The position numbers and the translations under genes were made by a program. Source: Alkaliphilus sp. NP8 (GTDB lineage Bacteria; Bacillota; Clostridia; Peptostreptococcales; Natronincolaceae). From it: a DNA stretch of 64,000 nucleotides. Where the stretch lies: assembly GCA_015978205.1 (NCBI GenBank), contig JADWMM010000033.1:1-64000 (forward strand). Reading direction: 5' to 3'. Below the pieces are notes generated by a model. It saw only the letters and a program-made list of their open reading frames with translations, was not told where the DNA came from and ran no database searches. This document shows, one piece after another, positions 46,904-54,719 of this stretch (position 1 is its first letter; the number at the start of each line of letters is the position of its first letter).

Positions 46904-46959
46904 ATTATCACCATCCTTCACATTTATTATTAACCATTTCAGCTTTTTAATTCGTTGAT

Positions 46960-46986
46960 TATAATCTATAACATTTATATAAATAC
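46960..46986 (-). promoter_or_regulatory. possible sigma-G/F-type promoter for the spoVA operon
   Basis: GTATT (46982-46986) and GATTATA (46960-46966), 15 bases apart, partly match the sigma-G pattern GnATR and CATnnTA. The same bases can be read as a poor sigma-A site. The spoVA operon is under sigma-G in Bacillus, which is the main reason to consider it. Confidence 0.3.
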
Positions 46987-47032
46987 AATTGACTTTAATA
47001 ACTAATATAAACAGGCATATTTACACATAATA

Positions 47033-47060
47033 AAAGAAGACTTAAATTTAAGTCTTCTTT
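47033..47060. terminator. intrinsic terminator at the end of sigF
   Basis: AAAGAAGACTTAAA and TTTAAGTCTTCTTT form a perfect 14-bp palindrome that overlaps the sigF stop. On the minus strand the T-run is short (TTTTATTA). It would partly separate spoIIA from spoVA. Confidence 0.7.
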
Positions 47061-47818
47061 ATTAAATCTTTCATATTTTTTAATATCTTCTTTTCAATTC
47101 TTGAAACTTGAACCTGAGATATACCTAAGACTTTAGCAATTTCAGTTTGTGTTTGATCTTTAAAATATCTTAAAAATATAATTTGTCTTTCTCTAGGTTC
47201 TAATTTAGAAATAGTTTCCTGTAGCATTATTTTATCTACTACGTCACTATCTTCTACTGCTTTACTCTCACTAATTTTATCTATAAGATGTATAGGTGAT
47301 CCATCATCATGATGAATAACATCATATAAATATTCTGGGTGGGCACTGGAGTCTAATGCCATTACTATTTCTTCTTTTGAAATATCCATGTCATCAGCAA
47401 TTTCTTGTAATGTTGGCTCTTTTCCTCTTTCCTTTTGTAATTTTTCTTTTGTCATCTTAACTCTAGCTGCAGTTTGTTTTAAAGACCTTGAAACTTTAAT
47501 TATTCCATCATCTCTTAAAAATCGTTTTATTTCACCTATAATCATTGGTACAGCATATGTAGAAAATCTTACATCAAAGCTTGTATCAAATTTTTTAATA
47601 GCTTTTATAAGTCCTATACATCCTAACTGAAATAAATCCTCCTTATCGTATCCCCTATTCATAAATCTTCTTATAACACTTCTAACTAATCCCAGATTAT
47701 GGCTTACTAATATTTCCTGAGCTTCTGTACTTCCTTTTTGTGCTTCTAATATTAATTCTATAGTTCTTTCATGTTCTAATATTTCAACTTGATCCCCTGA
47801 AAATGCTGGAAAATTCAT
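47048..47818 (-). CDS. sigF: RNA polymerase sporulation sigma factor F
   Basis: Sigma-F is the first forespore-specific sigma factor. The 256-residue protein has region 2 (GSTEAQEILVSHNLGLVRSV, RGYDKEDLFQLGCIGLIKAI), region 3 and region 4 (SKLEPRERQIIFLRYF, QTEIAKVLGISQVQVSRIEK). Third gene of spoIIAA-spoIIAB-sigF; activity is held by SpoIIAB. Sigma-G is similar, but the operon context identifies F. Confidence 0.96.
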   Translation of the reverse strand: MNFPAFSGDQVEILEHERTIELILEAQKGSTEAQEILVSHNLGLVRSVIRRFMNRGYDKEDLFQLGCIGLIKAIKKFDTSFDVRFSTYAVPMIIGEIKRFLRDDGIIKVSRSLKQTAARVKMTKEKLQKERGKEPTLQEIADDMDISKEEIVMALDSSAHPEYLYDVIHHDDGSPIHLIDKISESKAVEDSDVVDKIMLQETISKLEPRERQIIFLRYFKDQTQTEIAKVLGISQVQVSRIEKKILKNMKDLIKKT

Positions 47819-47830
47819 TTTATCTACCCC

Positions 47831-48268
47831 TTACTCTACATTCAGGCTTTTGAACTTTTTTACCATTCTTATAGTTGTTCCCTTCTTTAACTCAGAATAT
47901 ACTTCTATTTCATCCATAAACGTTTCCATAACAGTAAAGCCCATACCAGAACGTTCTAACTGTGGTTTAGAGGTAAATAAAGGTTGCATTGCTTCTTCAA
48001 CATTATCAATTCCTTGTCCTTCATCTTCTATTATAATTTCTAATTTATTCCCATTTATTTTACATGTTACAGTAACTAAACCTGTAGAACTTTCATATCC
48101 ATGAATAATTGAATTAGTTACTGCTTCAGAAACAGCTGTTTTTATATCTGTTATTTCTTCTATAGTAGGATCTAACTGAGAAGCAAATGAAGCTACAACA
48201 ACTCTAGCAAAAGCCTCATTCTGTGACTTACTATCAAATTCTATTTTCATATAATTATTATATTCCAT
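47831..48268 (-). CDS. spoIIAB: anti-sigma F factor SpoIIAB
   Basis: SpoIIAB is the kinase that binds sigma-F and phosphorylates SpoIIAA. The GHKL fold is clear: N box [21 protein letters not shown]1 EDEGQGIDN, and G2 [15 protein letters not shown]. The ATG at 48268 is chosen because AAAGGAG lies nine bases upstream; the longer frame would begin upstream of that site. It starts 15 bases after the spoIIAA stop. Confidence 0.96.
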   Translation of the reverse strand: MEYNNYMKIEFDSKSQNEAFARVVVASFASQLDPTIEEITDIKTAVSEAVTNSIIHGYESSTGLVTVTCKINGNKLEIIIEDEGQGIDNVEEAMQPLFTSKPQLERSGMGFTVMETFMDEIEVYSELKKGTTIRMVKKFKSLNVE

Positions 48269-48282
48269 TTGTTTACACTCCT

Positions 48283-48618
48283 TTACATACAATTAAGTGC
48301 TTCGCTTTTATTGTTATGTTTACTTATAATATTATATAAACCTGCTAAATTAAAAATCTTATCTATCGAATCAGTTACATGTATAACTGATACCTTCCCC
48401 CCTAGCTTAGATATATTTTTATATCTTCCAATAATAACCCCTATTCCAGAGCTATCCATAAATCTCATTTCATTTAAATCGAAGATTAAATTTTTAACTC
48501 TGCGTTGACTAATTACATCATCTAGTTCTGTTCTAATATTTTCTGCACTATGATGATCTAATTCGCCATCAAATTTAACAATTAATGTATGGTCTACCAT
48601 TTCATATTGTAATTGCAA
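48283..48618 (-). CDS. spoIIAA: anti-sigma F factor antagonist SpoIIAA
   Basis: SpoIIAA is the STAS-domain protein that releases sigma-F when unphosphorylated. The 111-residue protein has the STAS pattern [19 protein letters not shown] and the phosphorylated-serine motif [14 protein letters not shown]. The start is a TTG with AGGAGGGG seven bases upstream. It lies about 30 bases behind a sigma-H-type promoter. Confidence 0.96.
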   Translation of the reverse strand: MQLQYEMVDHTLIVKFDGELDHHSAENIRTELDDVISQRRVKNLIFDLNEMRFMDSSGIGVIIGRYKNISKLGGKVSVIHVTDSIDKIFNLAGLYNIISKHNNKSEALNCM

Positions 48619-48650
48619 CTTTTACCCCTCCTATTTTCATGATATATACT

Positions 48651-48676
48651 AATTCTATAAATATAGGACAAGTCCT
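48651..48676 (-). promoter_or_regulatory. sigma-H-type promoter of the spoIIA operon
   Basis: On the minus strand GAAGGACTT (core AGGACTT, 48670-48676) is followed after 14 bases by GAATT (48651-48655), matching the sigma-H pattern RnAGGAWWW - N - RnnGAAT. The spoIIA operon is sigma-H dependent in Bacillus. A clear Spo0A box was not found. Confidence 0.6.
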
Positions 48677-48733
48677 TCAGTGAAAAAACACTTGTTTTGT
48701 AACATTTTGGAGACTATATTATCAAAAAAGAAA

Positions 48734-48752
48734 AAAGCATATTATATGCTTT
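48734..48752 (-). terminator. intrinsic terminator after tag
   Basis: AAAGCATA and TATGCTTT form a short perfect stem; on the minus strand TTTCTTTTTT follows. It ends the tag transcript upstream of the spoIIA promoter. Confidence 0.8.
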
Positions 48753-48784
48753 CTATAGTAAACTTGAAATGTTATATGTTTTAT

Positions 48785-49342
48785 TTATACTTCATTATAT
48801 CTAAAGCAGTCTTTTATATGATCATTTATTAGTCCAGCAGCTTGTAAATAAGAGTAAATTATTGTTGAACCTACAAATCTAAAGCCCCTTTTCTTTAAAT
48901 CCTTACTTATTTTACTTGATAATTCAGTATTAGCTGGAATCTCTGAAATGTTGTTCCATTTATTTTTTATAGGATCATTATTTACAAATTCCCATATATA
49001 TTTATCAAAACTTCCAAATTCTTTTTGAATTTCTAAAAACCTTTGTGCATTATTTATTGAAGCTTCTATTTTTCTTTTATTTCTTATAATACCTGGATTG
49101 TTTCTTAATTCTTCAACTTTTTCTTCATTATATTTAGCTACTTTTATAGGATCAAAATTATCATAAGCTTGTTTATAATTTTCTCTTTTCTTTAAAATAG
49201 TAATCCAGCTTAGTCCAGCCTGTGCTGACTCTAAAACTAAAAACTCAAAGTGTTTATTATCATCATGAACTGGAGCTCCCCATTCTTCATCATGATATTT
49301 TATATATAATTCATCATTTTCACACCAAGCACATCTTTTCAA
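48785..49342 (-). CDS. tag: DNA-3-methyladenine glycosylase I
   Basis: Tag removes 3-methyladenine from alkylated DNA. The protein has the zinc ligands Cys4 and His17 (MKRCAWCEND and KYHDEEWG) and a C-terminal His-x3-Cys pair in NDHIKDCFR, the same spacing as in E. coli Tag. These positions hold only when the TTG at 49342 is the start; it has AAAGGAG eight bases upstream. GLSWITILKKRENYK is another signature. It begins the accessory stretch that runs to 58.7 kb. Confidence 0.94.
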   Translation of the reverse strand: MKRCAWCENDELYIKYHDEEWGAPVHDDNKHFEFLVLESAQAGLSWITILKKRENYKQAYDNFDPIKVAKYNEEKVEELRNNPGIIRNKRKIEASINNAQRFLEIQKEFGSFDKYIWEFVNNDPIKNKWNNISEIPANTELSSKISKDLKKRGFRFVGSTIIYSYLQAAGLINDHIKDCFRYNEV

Positions 49343-49425
49343 ATTCAATTCTCCTTTCAATTATGTTTTTTATAACAAACAATATCTTAAATTATTTGTT
49401 TTATATACTCCTAATAAAAGTTTAA

Positions 49426-49938
49426 CTATAACCCACATTTCTTATTAATTTCTAATATACAAGAACTTTTAAATTCAATATAGTTATCAATATCTGTTGG
49501 ATACATTTTTGCAGCTTTAATTTTGACTGCACCATATCTTTCTCTGTCTTCTTTGTGGCTTCTTAAATAATCTCTAAAAGTAGTATGTCTTTTTAACTCC
49601 TCAGAATCCTGTGGGCAAATATATAAATGATGTAACATAAATTCTGGCTTTTCTTCATATGCAAAAGCTTCTCTATCTTTTATTCCTAAATCTCCTTCAT
49701 GATAATAACCTAAATTTTCTAATATAGATTTAACTTTTTCAAATTTATCATAGCTTTTAATAACAACATCTATATCTATAATAGGCTTAGCAGATAACCC
49801 TTCTACAGAAGTGCTTCCTACATGCTCGATTCTAAGAATAATGTCACTCAGTACTTCTTCTAAGGTTACTTTTATTTTTTGAAATTCATCTTTCCACTTA
49901 ATATCGTATGGAACAACAAATACTTTTTCTGTTCTCAT
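49426..49938 (-). CDS. GrpB/UPF0157 family nucleotidyltransferase-like protein
   Basis: A 170-residue GrpB-type protein of the nucleotidyltransferase fold. The core IEHVGSTSVEGLSAKPIIDIDVVI contains the G-S and D-x-D of the family (shown here partly), and AYEEKPEFMLHHLYICP and FRDYLRSHKEDRE are typical. Biochemical role unknown. Not co-directional by accident: all neighbours in this stretch are on the same strand. Confidence 0.88.
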   Translation of the reverse strand: MRTEKVFVVPYDIKWKDEFQKIKVTLEEVLSDIILRIEHVGSTSVEGLSAKPIIDIDVVIKSYDKFEKVKSILENLGYYHEGDLGIKDREAFAYEEKPEFMLHHLYICPQDSEELKRHTTFRDYLRSHKEDRERYGAVKIKAAKMYPTDIDNYIEFKSSCILEINKKCGL

Positions 49939-50065
49939 TTAATTTTTTCTCCAATCTTAATAATATTTATTTTACAAATTAATATCTTTTCAAGCTATAC
50001 ACTACTTTATTATATTTAAAATTTATTTTTTGTTTTAATCCAATAAACTTTTTTAGTTGCAATTA

Positions 50066-50533
50066 TTATAAGATTTTAGTCATATTCACCATTCCTGGAA
50101 TATATCCAAGTTTTTGGTTTAATACTATCATATTGTGATTCTCATAATGAGTTGTTGTATGTATTTTCTTGATCCCTTCACTATGACACCATTCTTCTAA
50201 TAATGTTTTAAGTTTTGTTGCTAGTCCTTTACCTCTAAAATCTTCTTCTATATATAATGATAGAATCATAACACTATCTTGATGTTTTTTCTGTTTATAT
50301 GCCCAGATAAATCCCTGTATTTGTTCTTGTTTATCTTCTACAATTGTAATAAATAAATCTTCATTTTTTGCATTTTTAATTCTTTGCACTGTTTCGTCTA
50401 TATCTTCTTTTGAAACTCTATAGTCCAACTTCCATTGTTTTGGTGTAAGATTATGCCATTTTGCTATTTGAACCAAAATTAACTCTAGCTCTTTGTTTAT
50501 ACTACTACCAAATTCAATTTTTCTATAGTTCAT
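50066..50533 (-). CDS. GNAT family N-acetyltransferase
   Basis: A 155-residue single-domain acetyltransferase. The acetyl-CoA-binding segment is SLYIEEDFRGKGLATKLKTL near residue 95, and the C-terminal YENHNMIVLNQKLGY matches the GNAT end motif. The ATG follows AGGGGTGA. Substrate cannot be inferred. A short repeat (50573-50609) sits upstream. Confidence 0.88.
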   Translation of the reverse strand: MNYRKIEFGSSINKELELILVQIAKWHNLTPKQWKLDYRVSKEDIDETVQRIKNAKNEDLFITIVEDKQEQIQGFIWAYKQKKHQDSVMILSLYIEEDFRGKGLATKLKTLLEEWCHSEGIKKIHTTTHYENHNMIVLNQKLGYIPGMVNMTKIL

Positions 50534-50572
50534 AATTAATCACCCCTACTTAATCATTCAATACAAATAAAA

Positions 50573-50610
50573 AATACCGCAAATTCATTTCTGAATAATA
50601 CAGTATTTAT
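50573..50610. repeat. short dispersed repeat, copy A
   Basis: A 37-base unit, AATACCGCAAATTC plus ATTTCTGAATAATACAGTATTT, whose ends are near inverted repeats. Closely matches copy B at 50984-51020. The core CTGAATAATACAGTATT also appears, on the other strand, in copies C, D and E. Confidence 0.7.
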
Positions 50611-50658
50611 GAAATATTTAGTTTTAACAAGTACAACGTTTAATAAGAATGATGAGTC

Positions 50659-50817
50659 TTATTTACTTTTAAGCATCTTTGTAAAAAATAATATGGAACA
50701 GATTAAACCTACAAGCGAAAAAATCCAATGTTTGAATGCCCAATTTAAGCCAAAACCAATAATTATTGATAAAGATGCTCCTATTGAATATTTATCTTTA
50801 TTTTTAATAAATATCAT
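50659..50817 (-). CDS. 52-residue small membrane protein (orf52)
   Basis: A short frame beginning MIFIKNKDKYSIGASLSIII and ending TKMLKSK. It has two hydrophobic segments (about 11-27 and 31-46) separated by a short NWAFKHW loop and a basic end, an arrangement that looks like a true protein. A GGGG lies directly before the ATG, so the ribosome site is poorly spaced and the exact start is uncertain. The gene lies between repeat copies C and A. No family recognised; a longer open frame on the plus strand here is its shadow. Confidence 0.5.
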   Translation of the reverse strand: MIFIKNKDKYSIGASLSIIIGFGLNWAFKHWIFSLVGLICSILFFTKMLKSK

Positions 50818-50890
50818 CCCCTATTATAATAATTTAAGTATATTCAGTTGTTTCATAGTTTTCTACTGTTACATATTAATTGTAACATAT

Positions 50891-50942
50891 TTTTCAACAC
50901 CATATTATTCAGTTTTCAAGGATCATTATTCGCATTTTAAAT
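50891..50942. repeat. short dispersed repeat, copy C
   Basis: About 50 bases that align with copy D (52171-52222) at roughly 80 percent by eye. The shared part includes ATATTATTCAGTTTTCAA and TTCGCATTTTAA. On the minus strand it reads TTGAAAACTGAATAATATGG. It lies upstream of orf52. Confidence 0.7.
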
Positions 50943-50983
50943 CTCAATAGTTACGTCGCATAATTTTCATAAAGTGACATAAA

Positions 50984-51020
50984 AATACTGTGCAATTCAT
51001 TTCTAAATAATACGGTATTT
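50984..51020. repeat. short dispersed repeat, copy B
   Basis: Matches copy A over 37 bases with a few differences; the ends AATACTG and CGGTATT are near inverted repeats. It lies about 100 bases downstream of the broken membrane-protein gene. The motif TTACGTCGCATAA, seen again in part near 57530, lies between copies C and B. Confidence 0.7.
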
Positions 51021-51123
51021 TGAATAATATATTTATTAAATGAAATTAGAAGAATACGACTTAAATTACACAGGTTATCATTATAATCACAGAAAGAAAT
51101 ATTTCTTCCAAATAGAGTAATAA

Positions 51124-52019
51124 CTAAAAAATTCCTGGTATCATATAAGCAATATAAAGTCCAATACCAAAGGATACCGCATTTGCAGTCAGAGCATATA
51201 AAGGTATAAGCCATCTATTCGTTGATTCCGTACTGCTATACTTATTCAGAAAAATAGAGTATGATCTTGCTTCTATGATAAACACGAGTGCTTCCATCCA
51301 AACATAATTAAATACAAACATCATACTAACTTGATTATAGTTGATGACATTAAGCAAAATGTTAAGCATTGACTGAGTAATAACATTTATAGCTCCAATA
51401 ATCAAAAGTTGCTTTTTTGCTCTGAAACCAAAGAGTAATGCTATTGCAACTTCAATTGTTATGGTTGCAATAATTCTAGCAAAAAGAGAAAGTAGTTCCC
51501 ATGTATAGTCATAATCTCTAACTACCTTTATGTTCTCAATGATTTTAACTGATTGCATCTCCAAGCCTTCCGCATCTACATTGTAGTAACTGTCAAAAGC
51601 ATATCGTTCATATACTTCTTCACTAATAACAAATTTGTCATATTCAGGGAAGTAGAGTAAAATTTTAAACTTAGGCGGAGGGTAATATCCCCACGTGAAC
51701 TGTGAGGTTTCAGTACAATCACTAAAGTATTGCAAAAAATGATATCCGTCTTTATCCTTATAGGATACAAATTTTTTCCATATTTCATAGTCTTTATCAC
51801 TCTTATGATATCTTTGCTTATAAGGATGTTAATCTAAGACACTGTGTGGTCCTGTAGAAGTTACTTCGGATAGTAAAGTTACATAATATTTTTCATTTTC
51901 AAGTCCTTTGAAATCAATCACAACTGAAGGCTTAGGACCTATATCTGCATAGGCAGTTAATGGCATAATTATAACTATAATTACAAAACATAACAACATA
52001 GAAAAAAATTCTTTTTCAT
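51124..52019 (-). pseudogene. broken membrane-protein gene (nonsense codon and likely homopolymer slip)
   Basis: One reading frame covers an N-terminal part (signal-like helix, then ADIGPKPSVVIDFKGLENEK) and a C-terminal part with five or so membrane helices (TITIEVAIALLFGFRAKKQL, FVFNYVWMEALVFIIEA), but a TAA at 51829-51831 splits it between TGPHSVLD and HPYKQRYHKSDKD. The natural start, ATG 52019 after AGGTGGAG, reads MKKNFF and is out of frame with the rest; one more T in the seven-T run at 52002-52008 would restore it. Family unknown to me; two lesions suggest real decay, though sequencing error is possible for the homopolymer. Confidence 0.75.
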
Positions 52020-52170
52020 AACTCCACCTACTTCCATCATTCCACCCCATAATATTTACTTTATTTATAAGCTATTTAGTTTTTACATCAATTTAATTTT
52101 TTATAAAATTATCCTTTCATATATAATCTTTCAATGAATTTTAAATGATTTATTATATGAAATTCTTAAT

Positions 52171-52222
52171 TTTCCAAGACCGTATTATCCAGTTTTCAAA
52201 AAATATTGTTCGTATTTTAATC
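52171..52222. repeat. short dispersed repeat, copy D
   Basis: Aligned with copy C over about 50 bases. It begins exactly at the stop codon of the GFA-family gene (52221-52223) and runs downstream of it, which is where a gene-cassette border would lie. Confidence 0.65.
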
Positions 52223-52634
52223 AAACTTTATTTGTTTGTGGAAGTTCATCGAATTTAAGTACCTTGTCTAAGTCATTATCCCAATTAGCTTTACTTTCTA
52301 AATAAATATGACCTTGGGGTTTGATAAGCACCTCACTGTCAAGACACCCTGCTGGAACAACTAATAATGTCCCATCCATCTGAATATTTGGAAGTGCCGA
52401 TCCACAATTTGAGCAGAAACTTCTTATATGCTCAGTTGATTTAAATTTAAAAGTTTTTACTTTATTTTCACCCGACAACCACCTTAACTTGGCTGTGGAA
52501 GAAAACAGATTTGCAGCATGTGCTGATCCAGTATCTTTGCGACACCGCCCACAATGACAAAGAAAAAAATTTTCAAATTCTCCATATATATCAAAAACAA
52601 TTTCACCACAAAGACATGATCCTGTATGCTTCAT
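52221..52634 (-). CDS. GFA (Gfa-like) family zinc-binding protein
   Basis: A 137-residue protein of the family named after glutathione-dependent formaldehyde-activating enzyme. The zinc ligands are in SCLCGEIVFDI, CHCGRCRKDTGSAHAANLF and FCSNCGSALP. Most members have no proven formaldehyde activity, so none is claimed. The ATG follows AAGGAGGGG. Confidence 0.9.
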   Translation of the reverse strand: MKHTGSCLCGEIVFDIYGEFENFFLCHCGRCRKDTGSAHAANLFSSTAKLRWLSGENKVKTFKFKSTEHIRSFCSNCGSALPNIQMDGTLLVVPAGCLDSEVLIKPQGHIYLESKANWDNDLDKVLKFDELPQTNKV

Positions 52635-52824
52635 AATTATTATCCCCTCCTTGATTTGTTTAGTAATAAAATAATTTTTAGATAAATAAATATTAAAAGG
52701 ATGCAGTCAACGCTAACTTGTTAACATCTATTTACAGACTAGAAACAGAAATGTTTCTATTAGTTAATATCAGTCTTCTTATAATAAGAAAACTTTTCAC
52801 TTTGAATCATTGAAGTTGAACAAG

Positions 52825-53286
52825 CTATGTTAATTGCTTTTCAAAACATTCAACTATGTTTCCTTCCCATTGGCTATTCTTATAAAACTTAAAACCTAAA
52901 GATACCCAATACTTTTTAGCAGTAATATTTTTTTGTAATATACCAATTCGAATATTATCAAAATTTTGTTGTTTTAATTTCTCTTCAAAAGAAACATATA
53001 CTTTTTTACCATATCCCATAGAATGGTAATCTCCATGGATCATAAGTAAGCCTATCCAAGGGCAGTTATCTTTAGGATTGCTTTTTAAAAAATCAATAAT
53101 TCCAACATACTTATTTTTAAAAACTATAAGATAACTATCGGTGACTTCATTAAGGAATTCACTCTTGACTTTCTCTATAGACCTTAAGGGCTTTCCGTTT
53201 TCTAGAATATTATAATTAGAATTTGAGTTAAGTATTTCTAGTACAAACTTTAATAAATTTTCTGTAATAGGCTTAAACTTAATCAT
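52825..53286 (-). CDS. GNAT family N-acetyltransferase
   Basis: A single-domain acetyltransferase of 153 residues. The acetyl-CoA pocket is LLMIHGDYHSMGYGKKVYVS (about 80-100), where the usual R/Q-x-x-G-x-G/A reads H-S-M-G-Y-G-K, and IGILQKNITAKKYWVSLGFK closes the fold. The ATG at 53286 has GGAGG upstream; an earlier start has none. Substrate unknown. Confidence 0.85.
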   Translation of the reverse strand: MIKFKPITENLLKFVLEILNSNSNYNILENGKPLRSIEKVKSEFLNEVTDSYLIVFKNKYVGIIDFLKSNPKDNCPWIGLLMIHGDYHSMGYGKKVYVSFEEKLKQQNFDNIRIGILQKNITAKKYWVSLGFKFYKNSQWEGNIVECFEKQLT

Positions 53287-53388
53287 ATTAATTCCTCCAT
53301 TTATAGAAATATTCAATTTTTAGTAAATAATTAATGTATTCATTTTCTACTTGTGACGTTAAATAAATAAGTTTGCGAATTTTTAGTT

Positions 53389-54126
53389 CTAATCCATAAC
53401 CCATTGAATATCATAAGAATCTATGAATTTAGAACTTTCTCCCGTATCTAAATCCATTATGTATATGTTCGAATTAAATCCATTTATTAGATGGTTTAAT
53501 AGACTTCCTATAGGAGTTAAATGCTCCATAGAGCTATATATAAGATGTTTGCCATCTGGTGAAAAACCGATAGTTCTATATCCTGTAAATTTGCTATCAT
53601 ATATTCCATAGAATTTCTTCACACATGTTTCTTTTCCATTTTCAATTATATATATTGACCCTTTTTTCTCAACAGCAATTGCATCTCCTTGTTGATTACT
53701 TATATAATCAGTCTTATCTAAAGAGTGTGCAATATTTAAAAGTTCCTCTCCTTTACCTATTAACATCGGATTTTTATCTCCTTCTTTGATAGAAAACAAG
53801 CTAAAACTTCCATCATTCATAGCTATAAAATTTATTTCACCAGTATTTCTATCATAATAAAAATCAATAATATTATCATTATAATCACCGAAATTAGTTA
53901 AACCTTTATTTTTATGACTATATATCAATTTTTTATTATCCAAGTTTGCATCTAATTTATATAAGTTTAGTATAAGGTTATCTCTTTTCGTATAATAGAT
54001 TTCTCCTTTTAAACTTGTAAGTATATCTTTATTTATAAAACTTTTAATTTCTATAGCTATATAAGGTCCTACTAATATGAGTATAATCGCAACTATTAAT
54101 ATTACAACTAAAATCTTCTTTTTCAT
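53389..54126 (-). CDS. membrane-anchored TolB/WD40-like propeller-type protein
   Basis: A 245-residue protein with one N-terminal membrane helix (about 4-25) and an external beta-rich domain. Segments such as YTKRDNLILNLYKLDANLDNK, TIGFSPDGKHLIYSSMEHL and IYIMDLDTGESSKFID resemble TolB-type repeats (two blades visible), probably too few for a full propeller. Function unknown. The ATG follows GGGAGGTG. Confidence 0.65.
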   Translation of the reverse strand: MKKKILVVILIVAIILILVGPYIAIEIKSFINKDILTSLKGEIYYTKRDNLILNLYKLDANLDNKKLIYSHKNKGLTNFGDYNDNIIDFYYDRNTGEINFIAMNDGSFSLFSIKEGDKNPMLIGKGEELLNIAHSLDKTDYISNQQGDAIAVEKKGSIYIIENGKETCVKKFYGIYDSKFTGYRTIGFSPDGKHLIYSSMEHLTPIGSLLNHLINGFNSNIYIMDLDTGESSKFIDSYDIQWVMD

Positions 54127-54228
54127 ATTTTATACACCTCCCAATTTTGTGTGCAGAGCCTAACTAATGTGAATAATCTAACAAACAAATTGTACCATAT
54201 TTTCTATGTTGTTATAAAGAATTTGTGT

Positions 54229-54255
54229 TTTGAATACTGTATTATTCAGTTTTAT
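54229..54255. repeat. short dispersed repeat, copy E (partial)
   Basis: GAATACTGTATTATTCAGTTTT matches the core of copies C and D. It contains the stop codon of the DUF4269 gene (54242-54244), which appears truncated exactly here. Confidence 0.6.
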
Positions 54256-54703
54256 AGCCTTTTCTTTTTAAATTTTTAATTATTTCCCAGGCTTTCTTCC
54301 CTGCCATTTTAAATATTCTATTTTCCACTACCATATGCTTGTATGCATTCTGATGAATAGTCTGTACAGGTTGAGCAAATATTTCAAATATAAATTCATC
54401 ATATTCAAAATTGCATACTGTTCTAACGCTATAATTTTCGGATTCTATTTTAATACAGAATTTATATAAACCTTCAAATTCTTTTACTATTATTTCTATA
54501 AATTTTTCAAAATCATGAACTTCACAAATGATATCAAGATCACTACTTTCAACATCTATATCAATAGGGATAGTTCCTGCTAATATAGGATTATACTGCT
54601 TTAAAACTTCCATAATTTTAATATCTTTCATAGCTATATACGCTCTTCTTTGTTTTTCATTACCTTGACACAGATATTCAATATGTATAAATTCTTCTGA
54701 CAT
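54242..54703 (-). CDS. DUF4269 family protein, C-terminally truncated
   Basis: A 153-residue protein with the DUF4269 nucleotidyltransferase-like core: EYLCQGNEKQRRAYIAMKDI, YNPILAGTIPIDIDVESSDLDI and the C-terminal AYKHMVVENRIFKM. Relatives I recall continue after a G-x-K-T-E segment with PAFA and about 20-25 further residues; here translation stops at KGYKTE. The stop lies inside repeat copy E, so the gene was probably cut at the repeat. It may still fold. Function of the family is unknown. Confidence 0.75.
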   Translation of the reverse strand: MSEEFIHIEYLCQGNEKQRRAYIAMKDIKIMEVLKQYNPILAGTIPIDIDVESSDLDIICEVHDFEKFIEIIVKEFEGLYKFCIKIESENYSVRTVCNFEYDEFIFEIFAQPVQTIHQNAYKHMVVENRIFKMAGKKAWEIIKNLKRKGYKTE

Positions 54704-54719
54704 AAAATAACCCCTTTAT

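Noticed and set aside
50880-50943. Resemblance to rRNA spacer sequence (TTGAAAACTGAATAAT)
   Set aside because: Similar strings occur in Firmicute 16S-23S spacers, but no rRNA gene fragment is adjacent, so a short chance or secondary match is likelier.
50609-50950. Open frame of 113 codons on the plus strand
   Set aside because: It has no ribosome site or family pattern and lies over orf52 and repeat C on the other strand, which explain the bases better.
50951-51214. Minus-strand frame of 87 codons, Cys- and Tyr-rich
   Set aside because: It is out of frame with the membrane-protein pseudogene and shows no protein-like pattern after that gene ends.
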